A stretch of DNA of 64,000 nucleotides from Crenobacter cavernae (GTDB taxonomy: Bacteria; Pseudomonadota; Gammaproteobacteria; Burkholderiales; Chromobacteriaceae), in assembly GCF_003355495.1 (NCBI RefSeq), contig NZ_CP031337.1, forward strand, positions 2,485,001-2,549,000. The letters run 5' to 3'. The translations under genes were made by a program, and so were the position numbers. Positions 43,983 to 54,426 of the stretch are shown piece by piece (position 1 is the stretch's first letter; each line of letters begins with the position of its first letter). The notes under the pieces are model-generated. The model searched no databases, was not told where the DNA came from, and worked only from the letters and a program-made list of their open reading frames with translations.

Positions 43983-45818
43983 ATGGTGCCGAAAATCGTC
44001 TGGGTGCTGCTGCCCTTGTCGCTCTACGCGCTGTATGTCGCCGTGTCGACGTGGCGCGGCCGCGCGCCTTCGCGCGTCGCGCTCAACGTCGAGACCAGCC
44101 TGCTGCTGATCGCGTATCTCCTGACGACGGCGGGCCTCGGCGTGTTCTGGGTGGCCAACCAGCAGCTGCCGGTGTTCGACTGGCACTATCTGTTCGGCTA
44201 CTGCACGCTGCTCTTGGTCTCGGTGCACCTGGTCTTCAACCTGCCGGCCGTGCTGCGCTGGCTGCGGCACACGCCGGCGCCGCAGGCTGCCGGCAAAGAC
44301 AAGCGAGGCCCGGTCGCGGTCGGCAAGGCGCTGGCGGTTGTCGCCGCCCTCGGTGTGGCGTTCTTTCTTGGCACGCGCCACGGCGCGAGCGAGGTGGCGG
44401 TCCGCTGGACCGCCGCCGAGGCTGGGGCGGGGCCGGTCGATGCGGTGGTCCGCTATCACGAATTCTCGTCGGAGTCGCGCGGCCGCGTGTTCCGGCGCGC
44501 GCCGGGGGTCGAATGGGGCGCGCCGCCGCCCGCCTTCAAGCGCTACCCGGACGCGCCGCACGTCGCGCTCGCGCGCGCAAAGACCCGCGAGCAAGGACTG
44601 GGCGACGCGCTGCGCGCCCCCGCGCCGCGCAAGGAACGTCTGAGCGTCGCCGAGCTGGGCGAGCTGCTGTACCTGTCGGCCGGCATCACGGCGCGGCGCG
44701 GCGGCCTCGCGCTGCGCGCCTCGCCGTCGTCCGGCGCGCTGTTCCCGAGTGAGCTTTATGTGGCGGCGCGCAAGGTCGATGGCTTGCCGGCCGGGCTCTA
44801 TCACTACGACGCCGAGCACGAGCGCCTCGAAGCGCTCGGTGCGCTGCCGGCCGCGCTCGGGGCGGAAGACGCCGACGCGCTCGTCGTGCTCTCGGCGGTG
44901 TTCCGCCGCACCGGCTACAAGTACCGCGACCGCGCCTACCGCTACGCGGTCGCGGACGCCGGCCACCTGCTCGAGAACCTGCGGCTGGCTGCCCACCAGG
45001 CGGGGATGCGGGCCACGCTCGTCGCGCGCTTCGACGAGGCGCAGGCCGCCCGGGCCATCGGCATCGACGGCGTCGAGGAGGGCGTGCTCGCCGTTGTGGA
45101 GCTGCGGCGCGCGGCCGGCCGCGCACCGCACGAAGGCGCACCGCCTGCCGCGCGCTTCGCGGCCCCCCCGGCGCCGGCCGACCTCTCGATCGGCGTCACC
45201 GGCATGGTGCACCGCGCCACCTCGCTGCGGCTCTTGCCCGACGAGGCCGGCGCCGGGCGCATCGCGCTGCCACCGCCCGAGCCCGCCGCCGAAGGCGTGA
45301 GCCGCACGATCATCCAGCGGCGCAGCCAGCGGCGTTTCCTCGACGCGCCGGTGCCGCTTCCAGCGCTGTCGTCGTTGCTGGCCGACATGGCGCAGCCGCC
45401 ACAGCTGTCGGACGCGATCCGCATCAACCTGGTGGTCGACCGCGTCGCCGGGCTCAAGCCGGGCGTGTACCGCTACGTTCCGGGTCATGCGCTGGTGCGC
45501 GTGCACGAGGGCGACTTCGCCGCCGCGGCACGGTCGGCGGCGCTGTCGCAGGACGTGATCGGCGACGCCGCCGTGGTGCTGGTGCTGTCGGCCGACCGCG
45601 AACGGATGCTGGCGCAAGGGCCGCGCGGCTACCGCCACGCCTACCTCGAGGCCGGCATGCTGGGCGAGCGCTGGCTGCTCGGCGCCGTCGCGCGTGAGCT
45701 GGCGGCGTGCCCGGTCGGCGGCTTCTACGACGACGAGGCGGCGGCGCTGATCGGCGTCGACGGCCGGCGCGAATGGGTGCTGCACTTTGCGGCGCTCGGT
45801 TGGTCGGCGAAGGAATAG
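43983..45818 (+). CDS. Membrane protein fused to two SagB-type nitroreductase domains
   Basis: 611 residues from MVPKIVWVLLP. The N-terminal ~140 residues hold about four helices, with His in DWHYLFGYC and VSVHLVFNLP resembling the DUF4405/cytochrome-b-like fold. Two SagB/ThcOx flavin domains follow: the first (about 220-380) has LSVAELGELLYLSAGITA, RASPSSGALFPSELYVA and RYAVADAGHLLENL; the second (about 430-610) has RRSQRRFLDAPVPL, GYRHAYLEAGMLGERWLL and CPVGGFYDDEAAALIG. Stand-alone family members oxidise or reduce peptides or small compounds with FMN. No RiPP precursor or cyclodehydratase is next to it. Confidence 0.82.
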   Translation: MVPKIVWVLLPLSLYALYVAVSTWRGRAPSRVALNVETSLLLIAYLLTTAGLGVFWVANQQLPVFDWHYLFGYCTLLLVSVHLVFNLPAVLRWLRHTPAPQAAGKDKRGPVAVGKALAVVAALGVAFFLGTRHGASEVAVRWTAAEAGAGPVDAVVRYHEFSSESRGRVFRRAPGVEWGAPPPAFKRYPDAPHVALARAKTREQGLGDALRAPAPRKERLSVAELGELLYLSAGITARRGGLALRASPSSGALFPSELYVAARKVDGLPAGLYHYDAEHERLEALGALPAALGAEDADALVVLSAVFRRTGYKYRDRAYRYAVADAGHLLENLRLAAHQAGMRATLVARFDEAQAARAIGIDGVEEGVLAVVELRRAAGRAPHEGAPPAARFAAPPAPADLSIGVTGMVHRATSLRLLPDEAGAGRIALPPPEPAAEGVSRTIIQRRSQRRFLDAPVPLPALSSLLADMAQPPQLSDAIRINLVVDRVAGLKPGVYRYVPGHALVRVHEGDFAAAARSAALSQDVIGDAAVVLVLSADRERMLAQGPRGYRHAYLEAGMLGERWLLGAVARELAACPVGGFYDDEAAALIGVDGRREWVLHFAALGWSAKE

Positions 45819-46144
45819 GGCGATCGTGCAGGACAGGCCACCACGCTGGCGGGGAGATGCGGCTAGCAGCAGCGCGGACGCTGGAAGGTTTGGCCGAGGT
45901 CGCTTGAGCCTCGGCCTTTTGTCGGGGTTCGAGCAATTGGGGCAAGCCGATCCGGCTGCGGCGAAGAATTCCAATAGCCTCGGCCAACCTTGCCCGAACC
46001 GAAAGCTTGGTCGAGCCGGAAAAGTCGCTTGCCGCGACGTAGAGCGTTCCGCCGGAAGCGCCAATGCCCAGCGGTGCACAGGGCGAAAAAGTGGCGGAAC
46101 GCCTCTGGCGAGGCTTCCGCCCTACTGAGGGTCGAATATCCGGG
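45819..46144. other. Gap with a degenerate uptake-like pair
   Basis: No gene seen. It contains CTCGGCCAACCTT at 45979-45991 and a degenerate second arm at 46004-46015. The stretch 45971-46018 closely resembles 54279-54327, including the loop. Confidence 0.6.
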
Positions 46145-46612
46145 CTACTTGCTGAAGTGTCCGCGCTCTGCCCCGGCCATCAGCTTCATGAAGGCATCGG
46201 TGCGCATGTGGATCAGTTCCCGGTGGTCTCCGGCCTCGAAGTACACGTCTGCCTCCTGCAACAGGGAGTCGTCGACATAGGTGGCCATGCCGCTATAGAC
46301 CGGCGCGAGCGGAGGGATGGCCCCCACTTCGCAGTCCTTGAACAGCTCGCTCAGCTCTTCCTCGCGCGCGAAGCGCAACGAACGTCCGGTGTCGCGACGC
46401 AGCACGGAAAGCTGCACGTGGCAGGTCGACGGCAGTACCGCCGCGACAAAGCCCCGCTCATCTTCCAGCAGCACGGTCTTGGCCACACGGCCGCCCGGGA
46501 TATGGGCGAGCTCGGCGGTCTCCATGCTGTACTGGCTGACCGGGTGCCGCACGACGTCATACTCCATGCCCGAACGTTCTAGGTATTCGGATAGGGTGAT
46601 AGCGATCGCCAT
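46145..46612 (-). CDS. YbaK/aminoacyl-tRNA deacylase-domain protein, copy 2
   Basis: 155 residues, differing from the copy at 37147-37620 in only a handful of positions (for example IPGGRV for IPGDRV, APVYSG for APVYGG) and at the C-terminus. The same catalytic features are present. The shared DNA starts at GCTGAAGTGTCCGCG and fades over about 130 bases upstream of the start codon, where both copies keep a similar leader (GCCACGGTGGAC, TTCAGGATAG). Confidence 0.9.
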   Translation of the reverse strand: MAIAITLSEYLERSGMEYDVVRHPVSQYSMETAELAHIPGGRVAKTVLLEDERGFVAAVLPSTCHVQLSVLRRDTGRSLRFAREEELSELFKDCEVGAIPPLAPVYSGMATYVDDSLLQEADVYFEAGDHRELIHMRTDAFMKLMAGAERGHFSK

Positions 46613-47245
46613 GATGAACCTCCTCTAATCGTCGGGGCGTACCCGGCCCGAACCGGCCGGCCCGCCCCACCCACGCCACGGTGGACCGTTCGCGTTCACC
46701 GGCAACGTTCAAATAGTGTCACGCCAGCACCCGCTCCTCGCCGCGCGGCGCGGACGAAGGTGCCCGAGGGAGGAGTCTGCGGGCGGATCCCACGAGGCGC
46801 CAGCCGCTCTCGAACGCCGCCTCGATCGACTTCTCGATGCGTTCGTCGCTCCTTCCTATATTCAGGATAGTCGGTACGGGGGCGCGTTGGATCGAGTGAA
46901 GTCCAAACGATGAATGCGCTTCGTTTCCCCTTCATCCCAAGAGTTGGTCTAGCTTAAAGTGGCGGCGGGATTTACAGCGGGTGGCGTTGTCATAGCTCTG
47001 CCTTGCCTTGCCCTGGCCAGCCCAGCCCAAGCCACAGTGCAGGAGAGAAGCCGGGAAGTAATGACAGGCGGTATGGTACTCGTGCCTCTGTCGTCTGTGC
47101 CCGTCACCCCGGACATGCCTCTACCGTGACAAGAAGCAATCAGGAATGCGGTAAAACCATCCGGGAAAGGAGGCCGTCGGCAGATTGACCTGCGCATGAC
47201 TTCAAGTCGTTCTAAACAGTTCATGATTCAATGAAAGGAATCATT
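46613..47245. other. Long intergenic stretch upstream of the CopK-like gene
   Basis: About 630 bases. The first ~250 are related to the leader of the other YbaK-like gene. The rest shows no convincing gene, and the short frames in it lack codon bias or a ribosome site. Confidence 0.5.
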
Positions 47246-47518
47246 ATGAATAAAGGTTTTGTGTACGGCATGATCGCTGCAGGTGCGTTGACACTCTCAG
47301 CTTGTGCGTCGATGCGCGGCGAGCCGCCGGATCGGGTCAGCCTCAAGGATGGCTCGACCTTGTACATCGACAACGTCGGCGGCATGACCATGACCGACAA
47401 ATATGGCAAGCCAATGTCGATGATGGATGGGGAGCCCATGGAAGCGACAGACGGGACGATGCTTATGATGAAGAACAAGGTGCTCTATCGATCCATCATG
47501 CCGAAAGGCGGCAAGTAA
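47246..47518 (+). CDS. CopK-like methionine-rich lipoprotein
   Basis: 90 residues from MNKGFVYGMIAAGALTLSAC (lipobox LSAC), with GAAAGGA upstream. The mature part VSLKDGSTLYIDNVGGMTMTD, then SMMDGEPMEATDGTMLMMKN, repeats the pattern of CopK, a small periplasmic copper-binding protein. Methionines at MTM, MSMM and MLMM could bind Cu(I). CopK is normally soluble, so the lipid anchor is unusual. No other copper genes are nearby. Confidence 0.65.
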   Translation: MNKGFVYGMIAAGALTLSACASMRGEPPDRVSLKDGSTLYIDNVGGMTMTDKYGKPMSMMDGEPMEATDGTMLMMKNKVLYRSIMPKGGK

Positions 47519-47528
47519 GGGGGGGCGG

Positions 47529-47549
47529 GGCGCCACGACGAGTGGCGCC
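47529..47549. terminator. Hairpin after the CopK-like gene
   Basis: GGCGCCAC-GACGA-GTGGCGCC; strong stem, no T-run. Confidence 0.6.
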
Positions 47550-47733
47550 TCATCCAAGGCGTGCCCGAAAAGATGGGAGCACACCATGCGTAGGCATCAC
47601 CCTGTCAGGCGGCCCCGGACTGATGGGGTGACGGCGCAGCGCCCCTTGCAGGGATTGCGCCTACAAGTTATGACGATCGACGCGTCAGTAGGACGTGCGC
47701 CGTGCAGCCGTGGCAGGGCGACAAACGCAGCGC

Positions 47734-47766
47734 AAAAAGCCCGGCGCACGGGCCCGGGTTTTTTGC
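47734..47766. terminator. Terminator next to the tRNA-Tyr remnant
   Basis: AAAAAGCCCGG...CCGGGTTTTTT, followed by GCTGAATGCTGGT. The same hairpin-plus-spacer layout occurs downstream of the intact tRNA-Tyr (25967-26010). Confidence 0.75.
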
Positions 47767-47773
47767 TGAATGC

Positions 47774-47858
47774 TGGTTGAGGGAGAAGGATTCGAACCTT
47801 CGAAGGCAGAGCCGTCAGATTTGTAGTCTGATCGCTTTGGCCGCTCTGTAATTGTCGG
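47774..47858 (-). pseudogene. Degenerate tRNA-Tyr copy
   Basis: From the CCA end through the T arm, variable arm and anticodon stem it matches the tRNA at 26007-26091 almost exactly. The anticodon triplet is ACA instead of GTA, and the 5' acceptor/D-arm part is lost: the sequence reads ATTGTCGGG where the acceptor should be, which joins an IS481-like transposase end. It cannot fold a complete acceptor stem. Confidence 0.85.
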
Positions 47859-48025
47859 GTCCCGGACGATTGGTTACGCGTTTAACAAATAATTCCGGGT
47901 GCTTGGCCTGCCAGCGTTTCAAGGTCTGAACGGGTGACTCGTGTGCCAAGGCCTTCTGCGGCAGTGGGTGGTTATAGAGCCAGAGGTAACGCTCCAGCGT
48001 CTGCTTTGGGCCGAAAGCACCCCTT
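47856..48025 (-). mobile_element. IS481-family transposase, C-terminal fragment
   Basis: Minus-strand translation gives QTLERYLWLYNHPLPQKALA, then SPVQTLKRWQAKHPELF and VTNRPGPDN, the typical end of IS481-type DDE transposases. The rest of the transposase is absent. Its end abuts the tRNA-Tyr remnant. Confidence 0.75.
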
Positions 48026-48103
48026 CTCTATGGACCGCTTATGACCCGAACCGGATGTTTATAAAAATCAGGGCAGACCAGTGTTCGGTACTTTCGCCGG
48101 GCA

Positions 48104-48427
48104 CTACTTTTTGACCCACTGACCATCAGGGGTTTTTACGTAAGTCCCCAGCGCCGTCTTTTCTATGGCTTTCTGCCCTGCCAGGATGGCCACTTGATCC
48201 AAGGTCGCGCCGTTTTTCTTGGCAATGGCTTCGTAGGCGGCGCGGCGCTTGGCATTGATATCCGCTGCAAGCTCTACGGCGTCCGGGGTTGCCTTGACCA
48301 CCCCCAGATAACCATTTGGTTGTTCCCCCACCAGTCCCTGTGACTTGGCACTATCCAGGTCAAGCGCCATGGCCAGCGCACTGCAGGCCAGCAGTAGCAC
48401 CGCCATCAATCGGGTTGTCGTTTTCAT
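48104..48427 (-). CDS. ydbL: YdbL family protein (DUF1318)
   Basis: 107 residues with a signal peptide (MKTTTRLMAVLLLACSALAMA). The mature part has LDSAKSQGLVGEQPNGYLGV and AELAADINAKRRAAYEAIAKKNG, the DUF1318 hallmark. Third in ydbH-ynbE-ydbL. In E. coli this operon works with the AsmA-like YdbH in lipid transport between the two membranes. Confidence 0.92.
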   Translation of the reverse strand: MKTTTRLMAVLLLACSALAMALDLDSAKSQGLVGEQPNGYLGVVKATPDAVELAADINAKRRAAYEAIAKKNGATLDQVAILAGQKAIEKTALGTYVKTPDGQWVKK

Positions 48428-48436
48428 GGCCAGTTC

Positions 48437-48616
48437 CTAGAACAATGTGCGGTCTTCAGTGATGAGTTTATCGACATCTTTTTCCACCTTGAGGCGGATC
48501 TCATGGTCAATCTTCACATTCAGATTGATGGTGATCGGATCTTTTGGGGCCTCGAGTGCGACCCGTGGGGTGCAGGCTGCCAGAGGCAGTAAGGCCACAA
48601 GCCAAACGGGTTTCAT
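48437..48616 (-). CDS. ynbE: YnbE-like outer-membrane lipoprotein
   Basis: 59 residues: MKPVWLVALLPLAAC is a short signal with lipobox LAAC, and the mature part TPRVALEAPKDPITINLNVK then IDHEIRLKVEKDVDKLI matches YnbE. YnbE forms the outer-membrane partner of YdbH. It lies 9 bases upstream of ydbL and 20 bases downstream of ydbH. Confidence 0.9.
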   Translation of the reverse strand: MKPVWLVALLPLAACTPRVALEAPKDPITINLNVKIDHEIRLKVEKDVDKLITEDRTLF

Positions 48617-48636
48617 GGTGAGTCCTCCACCTCATG

Positions 48637-51248
48637 TCAGCGTGAGCCTTCCACCGGATGCCGGTTCAATAGCCGCCGGGAGATCTCATCACCAATACGC
48701 AGGCTGCGTAATAGCTCCAACACATTTTCCCGATGCGTGTAGTTTAGTACGACCGGCAGGCTGTTTTGCTGTGGGTTCTGGCCCTTGATGGTCACCACAG
48801 CATCCAGCCAGCCGTCTGGTTTCATATTCAGGCGTGCCTGAAAGTCATGAATCGCCAGGTTGCTCAGCGTATCCAGCGCCAGCCGCACCGCGCGGTTGGA
48901 TTGGCCCATGGCGCTGACGCCGGCAGAGGGCAAGACCTTCAGTGATAAGGGGCCTTCATTGCTCATGCGCCCCCCCTGCAAGGCCAGCGAATCCTTCATC
49001 AACTGTAGCGGCAGATGCCCGCCCACGCGGCCGGCGAGCTGAACGGTCGGGTTGGGAGCGTTTTGCAGCGCGGCCACCTCCGCCAGGTCGATGCGACTGA
49101 TCGTCACCGCCTGATACTGCGGGGAGGGCCATTGCAGCGCAGCGGCGCGCATATGGCCCCCCAGCATGTCGGCGTAAACATCGGCGAAGTGCCAGGTGGC
49201 CAGGTCGGATTGCACCGTCATGCGGACATTGCGCACCAGGGTGCCCACCTCCAGTTCGGCCAGCGTGATAAGCCCGTTGCTGGTGAGCGTTAGGCCATCT
49301 TGGTGCAGCTCAATATGCGCGGCCCCATTGCCGCCCGACGCCAGAATGCCGCCCCAGTCCAGCGCCAGCCCGGACACGGCCATGTCGCCTTGCAGCTGCC
49401 AGTGATCCTGCCACTGCCAGCGACCCTGGCCATTGAGCCTGCCTTTCTGCAAGGTGACGCCGAGGCTACGGCTCATCGCGGCAGACAGGGGGGTTGTTAT
49501 CTCCAGCGTGCCTTTCGCGCCGGTTTTCTTCCCGCGGCTAGCCAGCGCTGCGGTCAGGGTCAGCTCGGATTGCCAGGCCGGCACGCGCAGCCTGGCCCTG
49601 CCTTGCTGCCCGGAGACGGCCATCTGCCCGGTGACGGTAGGCAATCCCCAGCGCGTCGCCACGACGCCATCCGCCTTGAGCTGCAAGGCACCGAACATTC
49701 CCTGGGGGCCGAGGCGTAATGGCGTGGTGGCGACGACGGCTATCGGCTTGATCAGCGTGGTTCCGATCAGACCCTCGGCAATCGTGGCGCGGCTACCCGT
49801 GCCCAGGAACCACCGCCCCTGTTTGCCATACCAGGAGGCGCTCAGCTTCAGGACCCCGCCCTGTGCATAAAATGGGGGCCGAGAGCTGCCTTCCACGGCG
49901 CCTTCCCAATGCCCTTGCGTATAGCTGGCACTGAGCACCCCGGTGAGGGGGTAGTTGCCATAGTGGCCATTGAACGCCGCCCGCGCGGTCCAGTGCGGCG
50001 TGTGAAAGCCGGTCACCGGCAAGCGCAGCGCCAGCACCAGGTCCGGTCCCTTGACCGTCAGGCTGGCCGGTTCGCCGGCGAGGCCTGACGCATCGATACG
50101 GCCCCGCCAAAATCCGGCCAGGTCGTGCCCGGCGGCTTTGCCCGCCAGGTCGAGCCGCCCTTGCCAGCCCCACTGGGCTTGCTGCCAGGACAACAGGCTG
50201 TCGACGGTTTTGACCCTGATATCCTGATGCTGAAGTTCGGCAGAGAGGGTGCTTTCACCGGCCAGTGCCAGCGGCAGCACCAGTGGGCGGGACCAGCTCA
50301 AGCGCAGCCCCTCGGGGAGCTGTATTGCCGCCGGCAACAACGCCAGCCCGTGCCGATTCCAGCGCAGCGGCACCGTGCCGGCGAGCTCGGGCCCGGCCAG
50401 CGTCAATTTGCCCAGGCCACGTGCCACGCCGCCACCCTCGGTATCCAGGGAAAGCCGTACGGTACCTTGCGGGCCTGCCGCCCGCAGGTCCAGGCGCAGG
50501 GACTCCACCCCGTCCAGATTGCCGCTGGCCCGTAGCGCTTGCCGGGCTTCCAGGCTCCAGCCGCCCCCGAGCGCCACTGGCGCCCCCAGCACGGCGTTCA
50601 ACCGCCATTGTTTGGCGGCGAGGCTGGCCTCGAGCGTCGTATCGGTCCGTTGCGACTGCCCCATGTAGCCTAGTTGTTGCCCCTGCGCCTGCAAGGCGCC
50701 GTCCAGACGATTGGCCTGCCACAATCCCTTGCCCGTGAAGGTCAGCGCGCCCAGGAGCTTGGGTGCAATGTCAGCCGCCTGAATCTGCCCTTGCGCGGTC
50801 CAACGCCCGGAAATGCGGTCATAGACAGCGGTCGCTTGGCTGCGCTGATACTTTGCCTGTGCTTGCCAGCGCTGCTCGCGCTGGCGGATGACCACCGCCA
50901 GAGGCGGCAAGCCGGGAATGGTGAGTGCGTCGATGGTGAGGTCGAAGGGGGGCGTCCAGGGGGGGAAGTCAGCACCTCAGCGACAGGTTTGCATTTGGGC
51001 AGGCTCATGCTGGTCATGGTGATCGTCAGCGGCCGCCAGCCGGTAACCCGCAATCGTTCGCCATGGGCTGTCACACAGCCGTTTTGTAGGCTTTGCCACT
51101 GCGCCAGTTCCAGCCCGTCCTGCCAGCCGAAGCCCTGCACACGTATACCCTGCGCATAAGCTGCGACCACTACCACCACGAGTAGCACCGATAGTGGCAG
51201 CAGCGCCAGCATGATCAGCCAGTAGCGACGCACAAGACGAGAGCTCAT
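48637..51248 (-). pseudogene. ydbH: YdbH-like AsmA-family phospholipid transport protein, frameshifted in a C tract
   Basis: The start (MSSRLVRRYWLIMLALLPLS, one inner-membrane helix) reads to about residue 95. The long remainder (757 codons, from about 50910) is in another frame. Adding one C to the seven-C tract (seven G at 50959-50965 on the plus strand) restores a single ~870-residue protein, the normal YdbH size. The C-terminal region (GGRMSNEGPLSLKVLPSAG, LRIGDEISRRLLNRHPVEG) fits YdbH. It bridges the periplasm for phospholipid movement, with YnbE and YdbL. Confidence 0.85.
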
Positions 51249-51577
51249 GCTCATTTGCCGCCCATCTGTGGCATGGTTCACGAGTGTTTCCGGGCCGCCA
51301 GCCGGGAGCATGCCGCAGCCCGTTTACGTCATCTGATTTCCACCCTGTACTTGAGCATATACGGGTGCCAGAGATCTGCTGCGCGATATGGCCCCCAAGG
51401 GCACCGGCACGCCGAATGGTCTGCCCGGGGTTTGATGGACATTCGTTTTAAAATTTGTGGGTTTGGCTAGCGTCCGCTTTTGGCCGAAAATTGCCATTTG
51501 GTTCCAACAGAACCCGGCAAGCGGGAGCAAGGCAGCTTAAACTCTGCCTTTCGCCTTCAAAGGCTGTGGTTACCCCT
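51249..51577. other. Divergent gap between ydbH and rhlE
   Basis: About 330 bases holding the promoters of both operons; no gene is convincing and no strong hairpin is seen. Confidence 0.5.
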
Positions 51578-52840
51578 ATGACGTTCTCCTCCCTCGGTTT
51601 GATCGAACCGCTGTTGAAAACCCTCGACACCATCGGCTACCAAACGCCTACGCCGGTGCAGGTGCAGACGATTCCGGCAATTCTGGCTAGGCGTGATCTG
51701 ATGGCGGCGGCGCAAACCGGTAGCGGCAAGACCGCCGGCTTTGCGTTGCCGCTCTTGCAACGTCTGGCCATGGAGGGCCCGCAAGTGGCCAGCAATTCAG
51801 TGCGCGCCTTGGTGCTGGTGCCAACTCGCGAACTGGCTGAGCAGGTGCATCAGAGCTTTCGTGAATACGGCACGCACCTGCCACTGCGCACCGATGTGGT
51901 TTACGGCGGGGTAAGCATCAACCCGCAGATGATGAAAATGCGCAGAGGCCTCGACATCCTGGTCGCCACACCAGGCCGCTTGCTCGACTTGCTAGACCAC
52001 AATGCACTTAGGCTTTCTGCGGTCTCGATACTGGTGCTGGATGAGGCGGATCGCCTGCTGGATATGGGCTTTGCCGACGAGATCGGGCGTATCCTGGCGC
52101 AGCTTCCGAAGGATCGCCAAAACCTGTTCTTCTCCGCCACTTTTCCGCCCGCAGTACAGGCGCTCGCTGAAAAGATGCTACGCAATCCGGCCCGCATTGA
52201 GGTGCAACCCGCGCCGACCGTCGAAGCTACCATCCGGCAGCGAGCCATTGAGGTCGATGCCAGCCGCCGCACCCAATTGTTATGTCATCTGATTCACGAA
52301 AGCTGCTGGGACCGGGTGCTTGTTTTTGTTGCCACCAAACACTCTGCGGAACAGCTAGCCGACAAGCTGGGCAAAGCCGGAATCAAGGCAGCCGCCTTCC
52401 ATGGCGAACTCAGTCAAGGTGCACGCAGCCATGTCTTGGCAGAATTCAAAGCTTGCCGATTGCAGGTGGTCGTCGCCACGGATGTCGCCGCTCGCGGTAT
52501 CGACATTGAGCAATTGCCTGCCGTGGTGAACTACGACCTGCCGCGATCCGCGGTCGACTACATTCACCGCATCGGCCGCACCGGCCGCGCGGGCGAAAGC
52601 GGTACCGCGGTCAGCTTCATCAGTGCGGCCTCCGAACCGCATTTCCGGCTCATAGAAAAGCGTCAACGCCTCCGCCTGTCACGCGAACAAATCTCGGGCT
52701 TTGAACCTATCGCAACCACGGCACCAGTCACTGCATTGATGACTGCGTCATTAGCAGGGCCCTCTACCGGCGGTATCAAAGGTAAACGCAAGAGCAAGAA
52801 AGACAAGCTACGCGAAGCCGTTGCACGCAAAAATGATTAG
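51578..52840 (+). CDS. rhlE: ATP-dependent RNA helicase RhlE
   Basis: 420 residues from MTFSSLGLIEPLLKTL. DEAD-box motifs: Q motif YQTPTPVQVQTIPAIL, AQTGSGKT, PTRELAEQ, TPGR, DEAD, SAT, and HRIGRTGRAG. The Lys-rich tail (GKRKSKKDKLREAVARKND) is typical of RhlE. Role in rRNA and mRNA remodelling. It is a second DEAD-box gene beside dbpA in this window. No uptake-like word lies within it. Confidence 0.92.
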   Translation: MTFSSLGLIEPLLKTLDTIGYQTPTPVQVQTIPAILARRDLMAAAQTGSGKTAGFALPLLQRLAMEGPQVASNSVRALVLVPTRELAEQVHQSFREYGTHLPLRTDVVYGGVSINPQMMKMRRGLDILVATPGRLLDLLDHNALRLSAVSILVLDEADRLLDMGFADEIGRILAQLPKDRQNLFFSATFPPAVQALAEKMLRNPARIEVQPAPTVEATIRQRAIEVDASRRTQLLCHLIHESCWDRVLVFVATKHSAEQLADKLGKAGIKAAAFHGELSQGARSHVLAEFKACRLQVVVATDVAARGIDIEQLPAVVNYDLPRSAVDYIHRIGRTGRAGESGTAVSFISAASEPHFRLIEKRQRLRLSREQISGFEPIATTAPVTALMTASLAGPSTGGIKGKRKSKKDKLREAVARKND

Positions 52841-52884
52841 CCGCCTCGGTTTCCTAATCGGTCCCCGTGCTTGACTCAAAGCCA

Positions 52885-53033
52885 GGCGCTGTTGCACAAA
52901 TGCCGGTCAGGGCGCAAACCCCCTTTCCCCGGACGGATTTATGCCACACGCACCGTAGTCGGTGTTCCCAGGCAGGTGAAGCGGTCCGAAGTTCGTGAAA
53001 TCCTGCCGGTCCGGAGACTTCTGCAACAACGCC
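52885..53033. mobile_element. 149-bp IS5-family remnant (MITE-like)
   Basis: Ends GGCGCTGTTGCACAAAT (52885-52901) and the complement of GGCGTTGTTGCAGAAG (53018-53033). The inside still codes on the minus strand for the last transposase residues (RFTCLGTPTTVRVA), parallel to RFTRLGTPVTVPML of the element at 36293. The internal transposase gene is otherwise deleted. Confidence 0.82.
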
Positions 53034-53134
53034 ATCAATAATGATCGAATGTGGGTCTGTTACTTTGGATACACGCTAGCGGGTCACCCACGGCCCCCAG
53101 CTTTTTTGGAGCAGCCGTCAGCGCTGCCACTGCC

Positions 53135-54211
<1,077 letters not shown>

Positions 54212-54280
54212 CCCCGGGTAGCAGCTTCCATCCACCTGGTCACGAAGGCTGCGTAGACGCTCGTTCCCGGCGATTTCCCA

Positions 54281-54363
54281 ATAGCCTCGGCCAACCTTGT
54301 CCGGACCGAAAAGGTTGGCCGAGCCCATAAAGAAAACCGCCCGCGGCTTGGGCGGGCGGTTTT
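54281..54363. terminator. Paired uptake-like words followed by a second hairpin
   Basis: CTCGGCCAACCTT (54286-54298) and AAGGTTGGCCGAG (54311-54323), then AAAACCGCCCGC-GGCTTG-GGCGGGCGGTTTT (about 54332-54363). Same double structure as at 38036-38121. Confidence 0.92.
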
Positions 54364-54426
54364 ATCAAGGCTCGACCGCTGCACGTCGGGCCTCGTGTCC
54401 TTAAGCCCGGTCGGGCGGCCGGCCGC

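Noticed and set aside
46696..46935. Short minus-strand frame upstream of the second YbaK-like gene
   Set aside because: No ribosome site, Arg-rich composition, overlaps the decayed leader shared with the other copy.
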